NCBI RefSeq assembly: GCF_012034335.1
Contig: NZ_JAATHJ010000003.1
Location: 62,001-126,000, forward strand
DNA from: Alkalicoccus luteus
GTDB lineage: Bacteria; Bacillota; Bacilli; Bacillales; Salisediminibacteriaceae
Direction: 5' to 3'
DNA: 64,000 nucleotides
Part shown: one piece after another, positions 57,634 through 64,000 of the stretch
Layout of the letters: every line of letters begins with the position of its first letter
Numbering within the stretch: position 1 is the stretch's first letter
Made by a program: the position numbers and the translations under genes
The notes under the pieces: generated by a model
Databases searched by the model: none
What the model was told of the DNA's origin: nothing
The model's input: only the letters and a program-made list of their open reading frames with translations

Positions 57634-59985
57634 TCAGCGCTCCAGGACATGCACTCGTCCGCCTGCAGTCTGCAGCCACTCCTGCTCAATATGTCTGTGG
57701 CAGGTAAAGAAAATCAGCTGAGAAGGGTGTGCAGCTGCCTCCTTGAAAAAAGCAGACCTGCGCTCTTTATCCATATTCACAACCGGTTCATCCATGATAA
57801 GAGGAAACGTCTCCCGTTCTGCCGTCAGTGACAACCGCAGCGCCGTATACAAAAGCTCCCTCGTACCGCGGCTGAGCTGATCGGGCGAAAAGATGGCCCC
57901 CGAATATGTTTCTGCCGAGAACGTTCCGTTATCCGGCATAGAAACCGCTACATAGCGTCCGTTCGTCATTCTCCTGAACAGATCCGAGGTACGCTTCATG
58001 ACAGCCGGCAGCTTTTCCTCTTCGTACTTTTTTACCAGCTTCTCAACCGCAGCACCTGAAGCTTCGAGCACCGCCCACTTTTTTGCAGCAGCTATTAAGG
58101 CTTCCTGACCTTCATGATACTGCTGGGTTAATGCTTCATATGAGCCTTGTTCTTCAAGCTGTTTAATCAGCAGCGTCGTCTCAGCAGACTTTCGTTCGTT
58201 CTGAACAGCTTCTGTTTCCAGCTCGTTTAATGAGCGCATAAGACTCTCGTACTCTTCTTCGTCATGCGTTTTCTGGAGTAGCTTCAGAAGCTCCTCTTCT
58301 TCCGGTATAAGATCGAGCATGCGCCTGTAGCAGCGGTCTGCCTCTTCTGCCGCGGTCTGCCCTGCTTCAACTCGCATCAACAGCTCTTCAAATACTGAAT
58401 CGTCAACTTCACCGGACTGTTCTCTTAAACCAGCCATATCTGCTTCCAGTGCAGCCATCCGGGATTCAACCGCCTCCAGCTTCGCCTGTTGATGTTGAAA
58501 GCGACGCTCTTCTTCTTCACTCGAAAGGCTGCTGCGTTCAAGACGTTCCAGCTTCAGCTGCAGCATTCCTTCCATTTCTGCCGGTGATGCTGCGTCTTCC
58601 GCAAAGGAAACGGCACTCTCCATGAGTGCATCAAGTTTACTTGCGGCAATCCGGTACTCTTTTTCAACAGAGACGATTGCATCTGCTGCTTTATCATAAC
58701 GCTGTTTTAACGAGAGCAGCTTTTCTTTTTCAGATGCTGAAAGGTGCGAATACGCTGAGTCTGCAATCTCAATGTTCTTGTTTTTCACGATCAGCGTCCC
58801 TGCTGCGGAGACGACTGCTGCGATCAACGCCATGAATGCCGTTACGAGTTCAGCTGCGGCAAATCCTGTCGCAGCAATGATAAGAAGCGCTGCTGTCGTC
58901 ACCCACCAGACGATCTGCGACGGTCCTTTTACTGGTGAAGCTGTTCGTTCAGCAAGCACGTCTGCGGCTGGCAGCTGCTGAAGATGGGCATCAGCTGGAT
59001 TTTCCCGCTCCAGCGCCAGCTGTTCCTGCTGCAGCTGTTCGAGCGAAGCCCCTGCTTCTTCCAGCTGATTTTCCCAGACTGCCCGTTCAGGAAAGGTCCT
59101 CATTAGCGTCCGCAGCCGGGCAAGCTCTGCTTCCTTTTCAAATGGAACAGGCTGTCTCCTGTCACGTTGCAAAGTCCGTTTCTCTTCTTGAAGTTCAGCG
59201 TGCAGCTGTTTCATTTCCCGGTAATGGTGTACCGTTTCTGACGGCAGCAGCGGAGATTCTTTCGCTTTCGCCTTCCAATGGAGCCAGCTATCTTTAATCG
59301 GCTGCAGTTTTTCCAGCGCCTCATAATCCCGCCGGGTCGATTCAAGTGAGCGGCGTCTCAAAGCGATGCTCGTTCGTTCCTGTTCAAGCAGCGCGCTTTC
59401 TTCTTTCAGTCGTTCATAGGTGTCCAGCTCCTGTTCAGCCTTTCTGATCTGCTGTTGGAGCTGATCAAGCTTTGCTGCAGCTTCATTCAGTTCCGTTTTT
59501 CTGCCGCGCGGTTTAAAAAGCTTTAACCGTTCTTTGCTGCGCTTTTTATCTTCCTCCATTAATCGCTTTAAACCACTGAAGGACGTATCATAAAGCAAGC
59601 TTCCGACCTCTTGTGAATCTTTTTTCTGCATAGCCTGCAGCTGCTCCAGATCCAGTCTGTATAAGGATCGGAACATGTGAAAGCTTAAATCAGGCAGCAG
59701 CTCTTCGTTGTAAAGCACTCCGTTCCGATAAACAGTGCATTCACCGCGAATCGTTCGCTTTTGATCCCGCTCAATCATCCAGCTATTCTCATTTCCTTCG
59801 AAAAGCAGCGAACCGCAGGCTCCGGTCATCTCCTGATCGTTAAACCCGAACAGAACCCCCTCGATAAAGGAGAGGATTGTTGATTTACCAGCCTCATTTT
59901 TACCGCTGAACATTGTTCGTTTATCGAGCTCCCACAGCTGATCTTTCCATTTGTAATAAGATCGGATATAAATACGCGTCAAGTT
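57634..59985 (-). CDS. yhaN: Rad50/SbcC-like ATPase YhaN
   Basis: An SMC/Rad50-type ATPase acting with the nuclease YhaO in DNA repair. The N-terminal Walker A is SGKNEAGKSTILSFIEG, followed by a long coiled coil (about 180-690) and a C-terminal lobe with LSRGTRELLYTALRLSL (signature) and LIMDEPVVNMD (Walker B, with P where SbcC has a variant residue). Two adjoining membrane helices lie inside the coiled coil at about residues 356-400. At about 784 residues it is some 180 shorter than the B. subtilis protein. It starts at a TTG at 59988, overlapping the yhaO stop. Confidence 0.9.
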   Translation of the reverse strand, partial: NLTRIYIRSYYKWKDQLWELDKRTMFSGKNEAGKSTILSFIEGVLFGFNDQEMTGACGSLLFEGNENSWMIERDQKRTIRGECTVYRNGVLYNEELLPDLSFHMFRSLYRLDLEQLQAMQKKDSQEVGSLLYDTSFSGLKRLMEEDKKRSKERLKLFKPRGRKTELNEAAAKLDQLQQQIRKAEQELDTYERLKEESALLEQERTSIALRRRSLESTRRDYEALEKLQPIKDSWLHWKAKAKESPLLPSETVHHYREMKQLHAELQEEKRTLQRDRRQPVPFEKEAELARLRTLMRTFPERAVWENQLEEAGASLEQLQQEQLALERENPADAHLQQLPAADVLAERTASPVKGPSQIVWWVTTAALLIIAATGFAAAELVTAFMALIAAVVSAAGTLIVKNKNIEIADSAYSHLSASEKEKLLSLKQRYDKAADAIVSVEKEYRIAASKLDALMESAVSFAEDAASPAEMEGMLQLKLERLERSSLSSEEEERRFQHQQAKLEAVESRMAALEADMAGLREQSGEVDDSVFEELLMRVEAGQTAAEEADRCYRRMLDLIPEEEELLKLLQKTHDEEEYESLMRSLNELETEAVQNERKSAETTLLIKQLEEQGSYEALTQQYHEGQEALIAAAKKWAVLEASGAAVEKLVKKYEEEKLPAVMKRTSDLFRRMTNGRYVAVSMPDNGTFSAETYSGAIFSPDQLSRGTRELLYTALRLSLTAERETFPLIMDEPVVNMDKERRSAFFKEAAAHPSQLIFFTCHRHIEQEWLQTAGGRVHVLER

Positions 59986-61145
59986 CAATCGGATCCCCCT
60001 CCCCCGACTGTCAGTTCACGCCATACGTCTTGCCAGAAAGTGTCGTCTTCCTGCAGGGTGTCCGGCAGGTGACGTGAGATCACAGGGTGTTTCGTCAGCT
60101 GTTGCAGAGGGCCTTCCGCTTTCGTCTCTTCAATCGCTTCGTTCAATTCATTCTGCAATTTAGCAGACAGCGTTTGTGATTCTGCTTCTGTACGGTCATT
60201 AACGATGTCCAGAAAAATGCCTGCAGCTTCCGCTTCCTCTGCCAGCATCCTATGAAGATCACCAGCCGAATATCCATGAATCGAAAATATTCCAGTCAGC
60301 GTGATAATGTAAAGCGTATTCGGCTCTAGTCCGGAAAAACAGGCCGAAACAAATTTGTCCATCGTTTCAATTCCGGTACAGTCAATGACTACATGTTCGC
60401 GCCTGAACGGGGCCGTCTCAATAAACTGCACAGATGGCACTCGTCCTTTTTCCAGCTCCACCATTAAAACACCTTTTGCTCCAGTCTCTTTACGGCTTGC
60501 ACCAATCATGCTTCCCGGATAATGTATCGGCGGATCTTCCGAGAGGTTGCTGCGCTGATGGATATGACCAAGTGCCCAATAGTCAAAACCGGCTTCTTTC
60601 AGATCACGCAGCTGAAACGGAGCATAGTCGTGCGCCCCTCCGGCTGCCTCCTGACCGTGCAGCAGTGCAATGTGGAATCCCCCCTTATTCTCTTTTACGA
60701 GTTTTGTCATAGGTGTCGCAGCATGAGCAGAGCCCGAATAGCTGAAGCCATAGAGGTGCACTGTTTCATCACCAGACGGCAGCATCCGCCTTTCTCCTTC
60801 TTCAGAAAAAACATGTACATTATCCGGCATCGGCAGGGCAGCACTCCCGCTGATAACCGGATCGTGATTTCCGTGAATCACATACACTGGAATACGACGT
60901 CGTGCGAGTTTTTCCAGTTCATTACGCAGATAGCGCTGCGCAGAGAGTGACCGCGTTTCATAATGATATAAGTCACCGCTGATCAGCATAAAATCAACGT
61001 GCTCGGATGCGGCTGTTTCGCAGGCGTTTTTAAAAGAAGTCCTGGCTGCCTTCTGGAGCATCGCTTTTTGGTCAGCCGAGGCGGCTGCCGGTATGCTTAC
61101 CGGCCGATCCAGATGCAGGTCAGCGCAGTGTATAAAACGAATCAT
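59985..61145 (-). CDS. yhaO: Mre11/SbcD-like nuclease YhaO
   Basis: A calcineurin-type metallophosphoesterase, partner of YhaN. The metal motifs are FIHCADLHLDRP, FMLISGDLYHYE, VIHGNHDP, ALLHGQE and ALGHIHQR, so all ligands appear intact. The capping domain follows after about residue 270. Length is 386 (B. subtilis about 408). The ATG follows AGGAGG. The pair yhaO-yhaN overlap by 4 bp. It is divergent from the YhzD-like gene, with a candidate operator between them. Confidence 0.93.
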   Translation of the reverse strand: MIRFIHCADLHLDRPVSIPAAASADQKAMLQKAARTSFKNACETAASEHVDFMLISGDLYHYETRSLSAQRYLRNELEKLARRRIPVYVIHGNHDPVISGSAALPMPDNVHVFSEEGERRMLPSGDETVHLYGFSYSGSAHAATPMTKLVKENKGGFHIALLHGQEAAGGAHDYAPFQLRDLKEAGFDYWALGHIHQRSNLSEDPPIHYPGSMIGASRKETGAKGVLMVELEKGRVPSVQFIETAPFRREHVVIDCTGIETMDKFVSACFSGLEPNTLYIITLTGIFSIHGYSAGDLHRMLAEEAEAAGIFLDIVNDRTEAESQTLSAKLQNELNEAIEETKAEGPLQQLTKHPVISRHLPDTLQEDDTFWQDVWRELTVGGGGSD

Positions 61146-61166
61146 AGGTAAGCCTCCTGGAAATCA

Positions 61167-61184
61167 GTAATGAATACTCATTCA
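61167..61184. promoter_or_regulatory. FadR-type operator candidate
   Basis: GTAATGAATACTCATTCA matches 16 of 18 positions of the operator consensus I recall for the B. subtilis fatty-acid repressor FadR (TGAATGAMTANTCATTCA). Its core is a perfect inverted repeat AATGAAT-n4-ATTCATT. It lies between divergent yhaO and the YhzD-like gene, just ahead of TAAACT (61193-61198), a possible -10 for the latter. Confidence 0.5.
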
Positions 61185-61242
61185 TTTTGTGGTAAACTAT
61201 TAAAAAAGGCTTTCACTCAGATGGCCGACAGGAGGATGATGC

Positions 61243-61428
61243 ATGAAGACGTATTATTTAACCGCCTACAGCACAAAAGGAGACCATCTTCTGAATGAAA
61301 CACTTGAAGCCGACAACGATGAAGAAGCCGGCAAAGCTGCTCTGGCAAGGCTGAAAGAAGAAGATCTCGAGCACGTGCCGAGCAGACTTGTCCGTTCTTC
61401 AGCCGGACTCGTTCATTTTCATCCGTAA
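61243..61428 (+). CDS. YhzD-like small protein
   Basis: A 61-residue soluble protein, MKTYYLTAYSTKGDHLLNE..., ending GLVHFHP, resembling the YhzD family of Bacilli, of unknown function. A strong ribosome site (AGGAGGATG) precedes the ATG. The operator-like inverted repeat upstream suggests regulated expression. It ends 7 bp from the convergent thioesterase gene, with no terminator between. Confidence 0.72.
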   Translation: MKTYYLTAYSTKGDHLLNETLEADNDEEAGKAALARLKEEDLEHVPSRLVRSSAGLVHFHP

Positions 61429-61435
61429 AACAGAT

Positions 61436-61867
61436 CTATTCTTTAATGGTATAGAACGTTCCTGATGTTCGGCTCAGAATTTCGCCTTGATCGTCTTCGA
61501 TCGTGCATTCAGCAAACTGTACCCCGCTGCCTTTCTTAAGAAAGGCAGCTTTTGCGTGCAGAGAACCGCTTCTCGACGTTCGCAGAAACTGGGTTTTCAG
61601 TTCGAGTGACACCGAAGGCCTCTCATTAAACGCTGCACATAGATGGCCGAGAGCCGTATCTGCAATGTAAGTGATAATGCCCCCGTGAATAAAACCTACT
61701 GGGTTGAACATCAGCTCTGTAACCGGAGCGTCAAGATGCACCTCTTCTTTTTCCTCTATGTAATCAAATGAGAAATCGAATAACGAATATAGAAAGACAT
61801 CAGGCGATCCGTCTTCGTGTGCTTTCATCGCTTTTCGTACTTTTTCAATCAGTTCTTCTTCGTTCAT
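61436..61867 (-). CDS. PaaI-type hotdog thioesterase
   Basis: A 143-residue hotdog-fold protein that would hydrolyse acyl-CoA thioesters. The family motif FNPVGFIHGGIITYIADTA contains the catalytic-site HGG and Asp. The following strand SVSLELKTQFLRTSRSG and GSGVQFAECTIEDDQGEI are typical. The start at 61867 (MNEEELIEKV) follows GGGAGG. The frame is open far upstream but without a start signal. Substrate unknown. It is close to the FadR-like site, though on the far side of the YhzD-like gene. Confidence 0.85.
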   Translation of the reverse strand: MNEEELIEKVRKAMKAHEDGSPDVFLYSLFDFSFDYIEEKEEVHLDAPVTELMFNPVGFIHGGIITYIADTALGHLCAAFNERPSVSLELKTQFLRTSRSGSLHAKAAFLKKGSGVQFAECTIEDDQGEILSRTSGTFYTIKE

Positions 61868-62094
61868 TCGCTTTTCCTCCCGTTTGCCGCTTTTAACAGC
61901 GGTTTCTGCTTCCAGTGTACCACGAACGTGTATTCTGCTGAAACAGAACCTCGTGAATCCAAGCAAACATCGGAAATAACGATGTAAGGACTCGCGTACA
62001 ATGAATTCCCTGTAAGCCACAATCCATTGCCGGGAATGATTTTTTTGACCTCTGCACATCAGAGAAAGTGCCGGGCTGGTGCTTTTTCTGCATA

Positions 62095-62128
62095 CAAAAA
62101 CACCGGCTCCCAAAGGGAAACCGGTGCT
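62095..62128 (-). terminator. Terminator after yheA
   Basis: Minus-strand arms AGCACCGGTTTCCC and GGGAGCCGGTGTTTTT, right after the yheA stop. The stretch from 61868 to 62094 shows no gene. Confidence 0.88.
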
Positions 62129-62135
62129 CCGTTCA

Positions 62136-62492
62136 TTATCCGTTTTGCTCTTCTGTACCGTACAGAACTTCCAGCGGGCTTGTGATGATCTTGTTGATCT
62201 CACCAACGAGCTGGCTCATGCGCTGCTCTTCTTCCATGAGCTTCATAATCTGCTCGTGCTGCTGTACAAGCTCAAACTGCTTTTGAGCCTGCTGTACTTC
62301 TTCCTCAGAGATTTGCTCTCCCTGCATTTGCTTCTGCTGAAGTTCCATTTGAACGCTGCGGAAATTGTCCAGCATTTTCTTTGCTACTTCATCGCTTTCG
62401 ATATCTTCATGAAGCTGCTTCAGTGTTGTAAATTCTTCACTTGCCTGCAGCGCTTCTGCAAGCTCGTTGGCCTTTTCAAAGTGGTCTGCCAT
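62136..62492 (-). CDS. yheA: YheA, YlbF/YmcA-family protein
   Basis: A 118-residue all-helical acidic protein of the YlbF/YmcA/YheA group (UPF0342). It begins MADHFEKANELAEAL and has EINKIITSPLEVLYG near the end. YlbF and YmcA relatives form the Y-complex that acts with RNase Y. YheA itself has no proven role. The ATG follows GGAGGA. Encoded downstream of yheB with a 92-bp gap, as in B. subtilis. Confidence 0.93.
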   Translation of the reverse strand: MADHFEKANELAEALQASEEFTTLKQLHEDIESDEVAKKMLDNFRSVQMELQQKQMQGEQISEEEVQQAQKQFELVQQHEQIMKLMEEEQRMSQLVGEINKIITSPLEVLYGTEEQNG

Positions 62493-62584
62493 TCGAAAAA
62501 TCCTCCTTGGTTTTTCAGCGCCTTTGCGCTGTGCTTTTCAAGCTCCGTTAGACTGTAACATAAATGAACGTGGAATGCATCCTA

Positions 62585-63724
62585 TCAGAAAATAAACAGA
62601 ATAAAGATGCCCTGAATCAGCCCTACCAAGGCTCCAATTAAACCCCCGAGCACGGCGATCATTTTCAGCTCCCGCTTTGCGATGATTAAAAGCATCTCCT
62701 CCAGGCGGGAAAGCGGGAACGTATTCACTTCCTTTGTAACCAGCTCCCTGATTCCGATCTGCTTCATAATAGATTTGATATAGCGCGACAGGATCGTTGA
62801 AGCAGATGCCAGTACAGACGGAATCACTGTTTTATTAAGCAGTTCCTCATAGCGCATACTCCATCCTGAAATAGGCCCGCCCCATTCACCGATTACCGGG
62901 GCCCGTCCTACAGCTGACTCCGTCAGTTTCGTAAGCCAGCCTTCCATTTTATCATTGCTGATATAATCATCTGCTGACGTTTGCAACATAGTGTTCCATT
63001 CACGGTGCATGAGATCGACGAGCAGTTTTTTCGTCTGCTTATCCTGTAAAAAGCGGACGAGCTCCCGGGAGATAATCTCTCCCATCGAGAAACGCTGGGC
63101 CAGCCTGCTGAACATCGTTGACACACTTCCTCTGGAACGCAGATACGTTTTCAGCATGCTGTCAAGTTGCTGAATGCCTTCAGGTGAAGCAACATATTCG
63201 GTTCCTTTATCAATAATTTGATCTGCCAGAAGCGGAAAATATGATTCACAGCGCTTTTTCCATGTTTCAGGAACCCATTCCTGAAACGGTTCGCGGCTGT
63301 ATTCCTGAATGATGACGTACAGCCTGTCTGCCAGACCACGCTCTACGGATTTGCGCAGTGAAAACAGCTGATCTTTCACACCGAGATGTTCTTCCATCCA
63401 TTCATCAAGCGTCCGTTCTTCCTGTAACAGATCTTTAACGCCTTCCTGAAGACGGCTTTGCACCTCTTCAAACAGAACTCCGTCCCGAAGTTTTTCCTGC
63501 ATCCCTTCCGGTGTGACAAGGTGATCTTCTACGAGCTTTCCTAAATTATCGGCAATCTCCCCACGCCGCTTTGGAATAAGCCCGGGTGTAAACGGAATTT
63601 GAAATGATCCGATAAACCATGGACGATAGGGCCTGAACAGCATACGGATCGCTATGATATTTGTACCTCCTCCCACAATTGACCCGATCATGATCAATAG
63701 GAGCAGAATAGTCCAGTCACTCAT
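62585..63724 (-). CDS. yheB: YheB, DUF445 membrane protein
   Basis: A 379-residue DUF445-family protein with one N-terminal membrane helix (about 5-25, followed by GGGTNIIAIRMLFRPYRPW), a long helical middle and a C-terminal hydrophobic stretch (LGGLIGALVGLIQGIFILFIF). B. subtilis YheB is found in the spore outer layers. The role is unknown. The start at 63724 (MSDWTILL) follows AGGGGGA. Another ATG six codons earlier overlaps that site. Confidence 0.9.
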   Translation of the reverse strand: MSDWTILLLLIMIGSIVGGGTNIIAIRMLFRPYRPWFIGSFQIPFTPGLIPKRRGEIADNLGKLVEDHLVTPEGMQEKLRDGVLFEEVQSRLQEGVKDLLQEERTLDEWMEEHLGVKDQLFSLRKSVERGLADRLYVIIQEYSREPFQEWVPETWKKRCESYFPLLADQIIDKGTEYVASPEGIQQLDSMLKTYLRSRGSVSTMFSRLAQRFSMGEIISRELVRFLQDKQTKKLLVDLMHREWNTMLQTSADDYISNDKMEGWLTKLTESAVGRAPVIGEWGGPISGWSMRYEELLNKTVIPSVLASASTILSRYIKSIMKQIGIRELVTKEVNTFPLSRLEEMLLIIAKRELKMIAVLGGLIGALVGLIQGIFILFIF

Positions 63725-63853
63725 ACAATCATCCCCCTGCACGGCTGCTTCTGATAGTATAACGTACGCAACAGGCGAAAACCAACGAATCCTGTTAACG
63801 AAGGTGCCTGTTCATGGTACGATAAAACCAGGTTTTATAAGGAGGGACTCGCG

Positions 63854-64000
63854 ATGATTCAGCATTTTCAATGGAAAGAACAGCCTTTTGGCTGGAACTT
63901 TCACTTCTATTATAAGCAGGTCAGGTACCGAGGTACTTATCAGAAAGATGGAAAAATTATATGGAAACAACCCGATACGATTGCCGATCAGAGCTTTCTG
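63854..64000 (+). CDS. YheE-like (DUF5342) protein, 3' end beyond window
   Basis: The first 49 codons (MIQHFQWKEQPFGWNFHFYY...) follow GGAGGGA and are open to the window edge. The start resembles B. subtilis YheE, encoded near yheB. No domain function is known. Divergent from yheB. Confidence 0.65.
   Translation, partial: MIQHFQWKEQPFGWNFHFYYKQVRYRGTYQKDGKIIWKQPDTIADQSFL

Noticed and set aside
61868-62206. N-terminal extension of the thioesterase frame by over 100 codons
   Set aside because: The extension is basic and cysteine-rich, unlike the family, and would run across the yheA terminator. The internal ATG at 61867 has a proper ribosome site.

Overview
The window reads as a chromosomal segment of a low-to-mid GC Bacillaceae bacterium. 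Protein after protein reads as an ortholog of a Bacillus subtilis housekeeping gene (AlaS, CymR, RelA, Obg, Spo0B, Hpr/ScoC, PbpF, CssR). Spo0B and Hpr indicate a spore-forming lineage. Several proteins are strongly acidic (PrsA, SecD periplasmic loop, the YpmS-like protein), as expected for a salt- or alkali-adapted member such as the Alkalicoccus/Salisediminibacterium kind. That placement is inference, not proof. UUG starts are frequent. No phage, CRISPR array, tRNA or rRNA gene was seen.

Positions 1-35.5 kb, nearly all on the minus strand, match the B. subtilis alaS-to-spo0B neighbourhood: alaS (with T-box), recD2, a TPR protein, mnmA, cysteine desulfurase, cymR, a YczE-like membrane protein, rarA (plus strand), a 6S RNA gene, aspS-hisS (with T-box), dtd, relA, apt, recJ, lapA-like, a CDF transporter, secF and secD as two genes, comN, popT (DUF368), yajC, tgt, queA, ruvB, ruvA, yebC, pheA, pheB, obg, spo0B. 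The themes are tRNA charging and modification, thiolation, recombination and repair, the stringent response and Sec export.

Positions 35.8-36.7 kb hold a lone plus-strand arginase/agmatinase-family gene with an altered metal-binding motif. It sits at the seam between two blocks that lie far apart in B. subtilis.

Positions 36.9-64 kb match the B. subtilis hemEHY-to-yheE neighbourhood: hemY, hemH, hemE, pbpF, a ccdA-like gene, yhaA, ecsB, ecsA, hit, serC, hpr, a membrane protein, a YpmS-like protein, a small membrane protein, prsA, an unknown gene, yhaM, cssS, cssR, yhaN, yhaO, a YhzD-like gene, a thioesterase, yheA, yheB and the start of a yheE-like gene. The themes are haem synthesis, envelope growth, protein export and folding, secretion stress and DNA repair.

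The most unusual content is non-coding. Three copies (11297-12463, 40497-41153, 44272-44800) of a short repeat element with roughly 20-bp inverted termini each abut a transcription-terminator hairpin. Copy 3 lies between two exact 32-bp copies of the whole ccdA terminator. Copy 2 lies between two near-identical pbpF terminator hairpins. Copy 1 is split, inside its terminal repeat, by a 622-nt group IIC intron without a reverse transcriptase, and removing the intron restores the terminal repeat.
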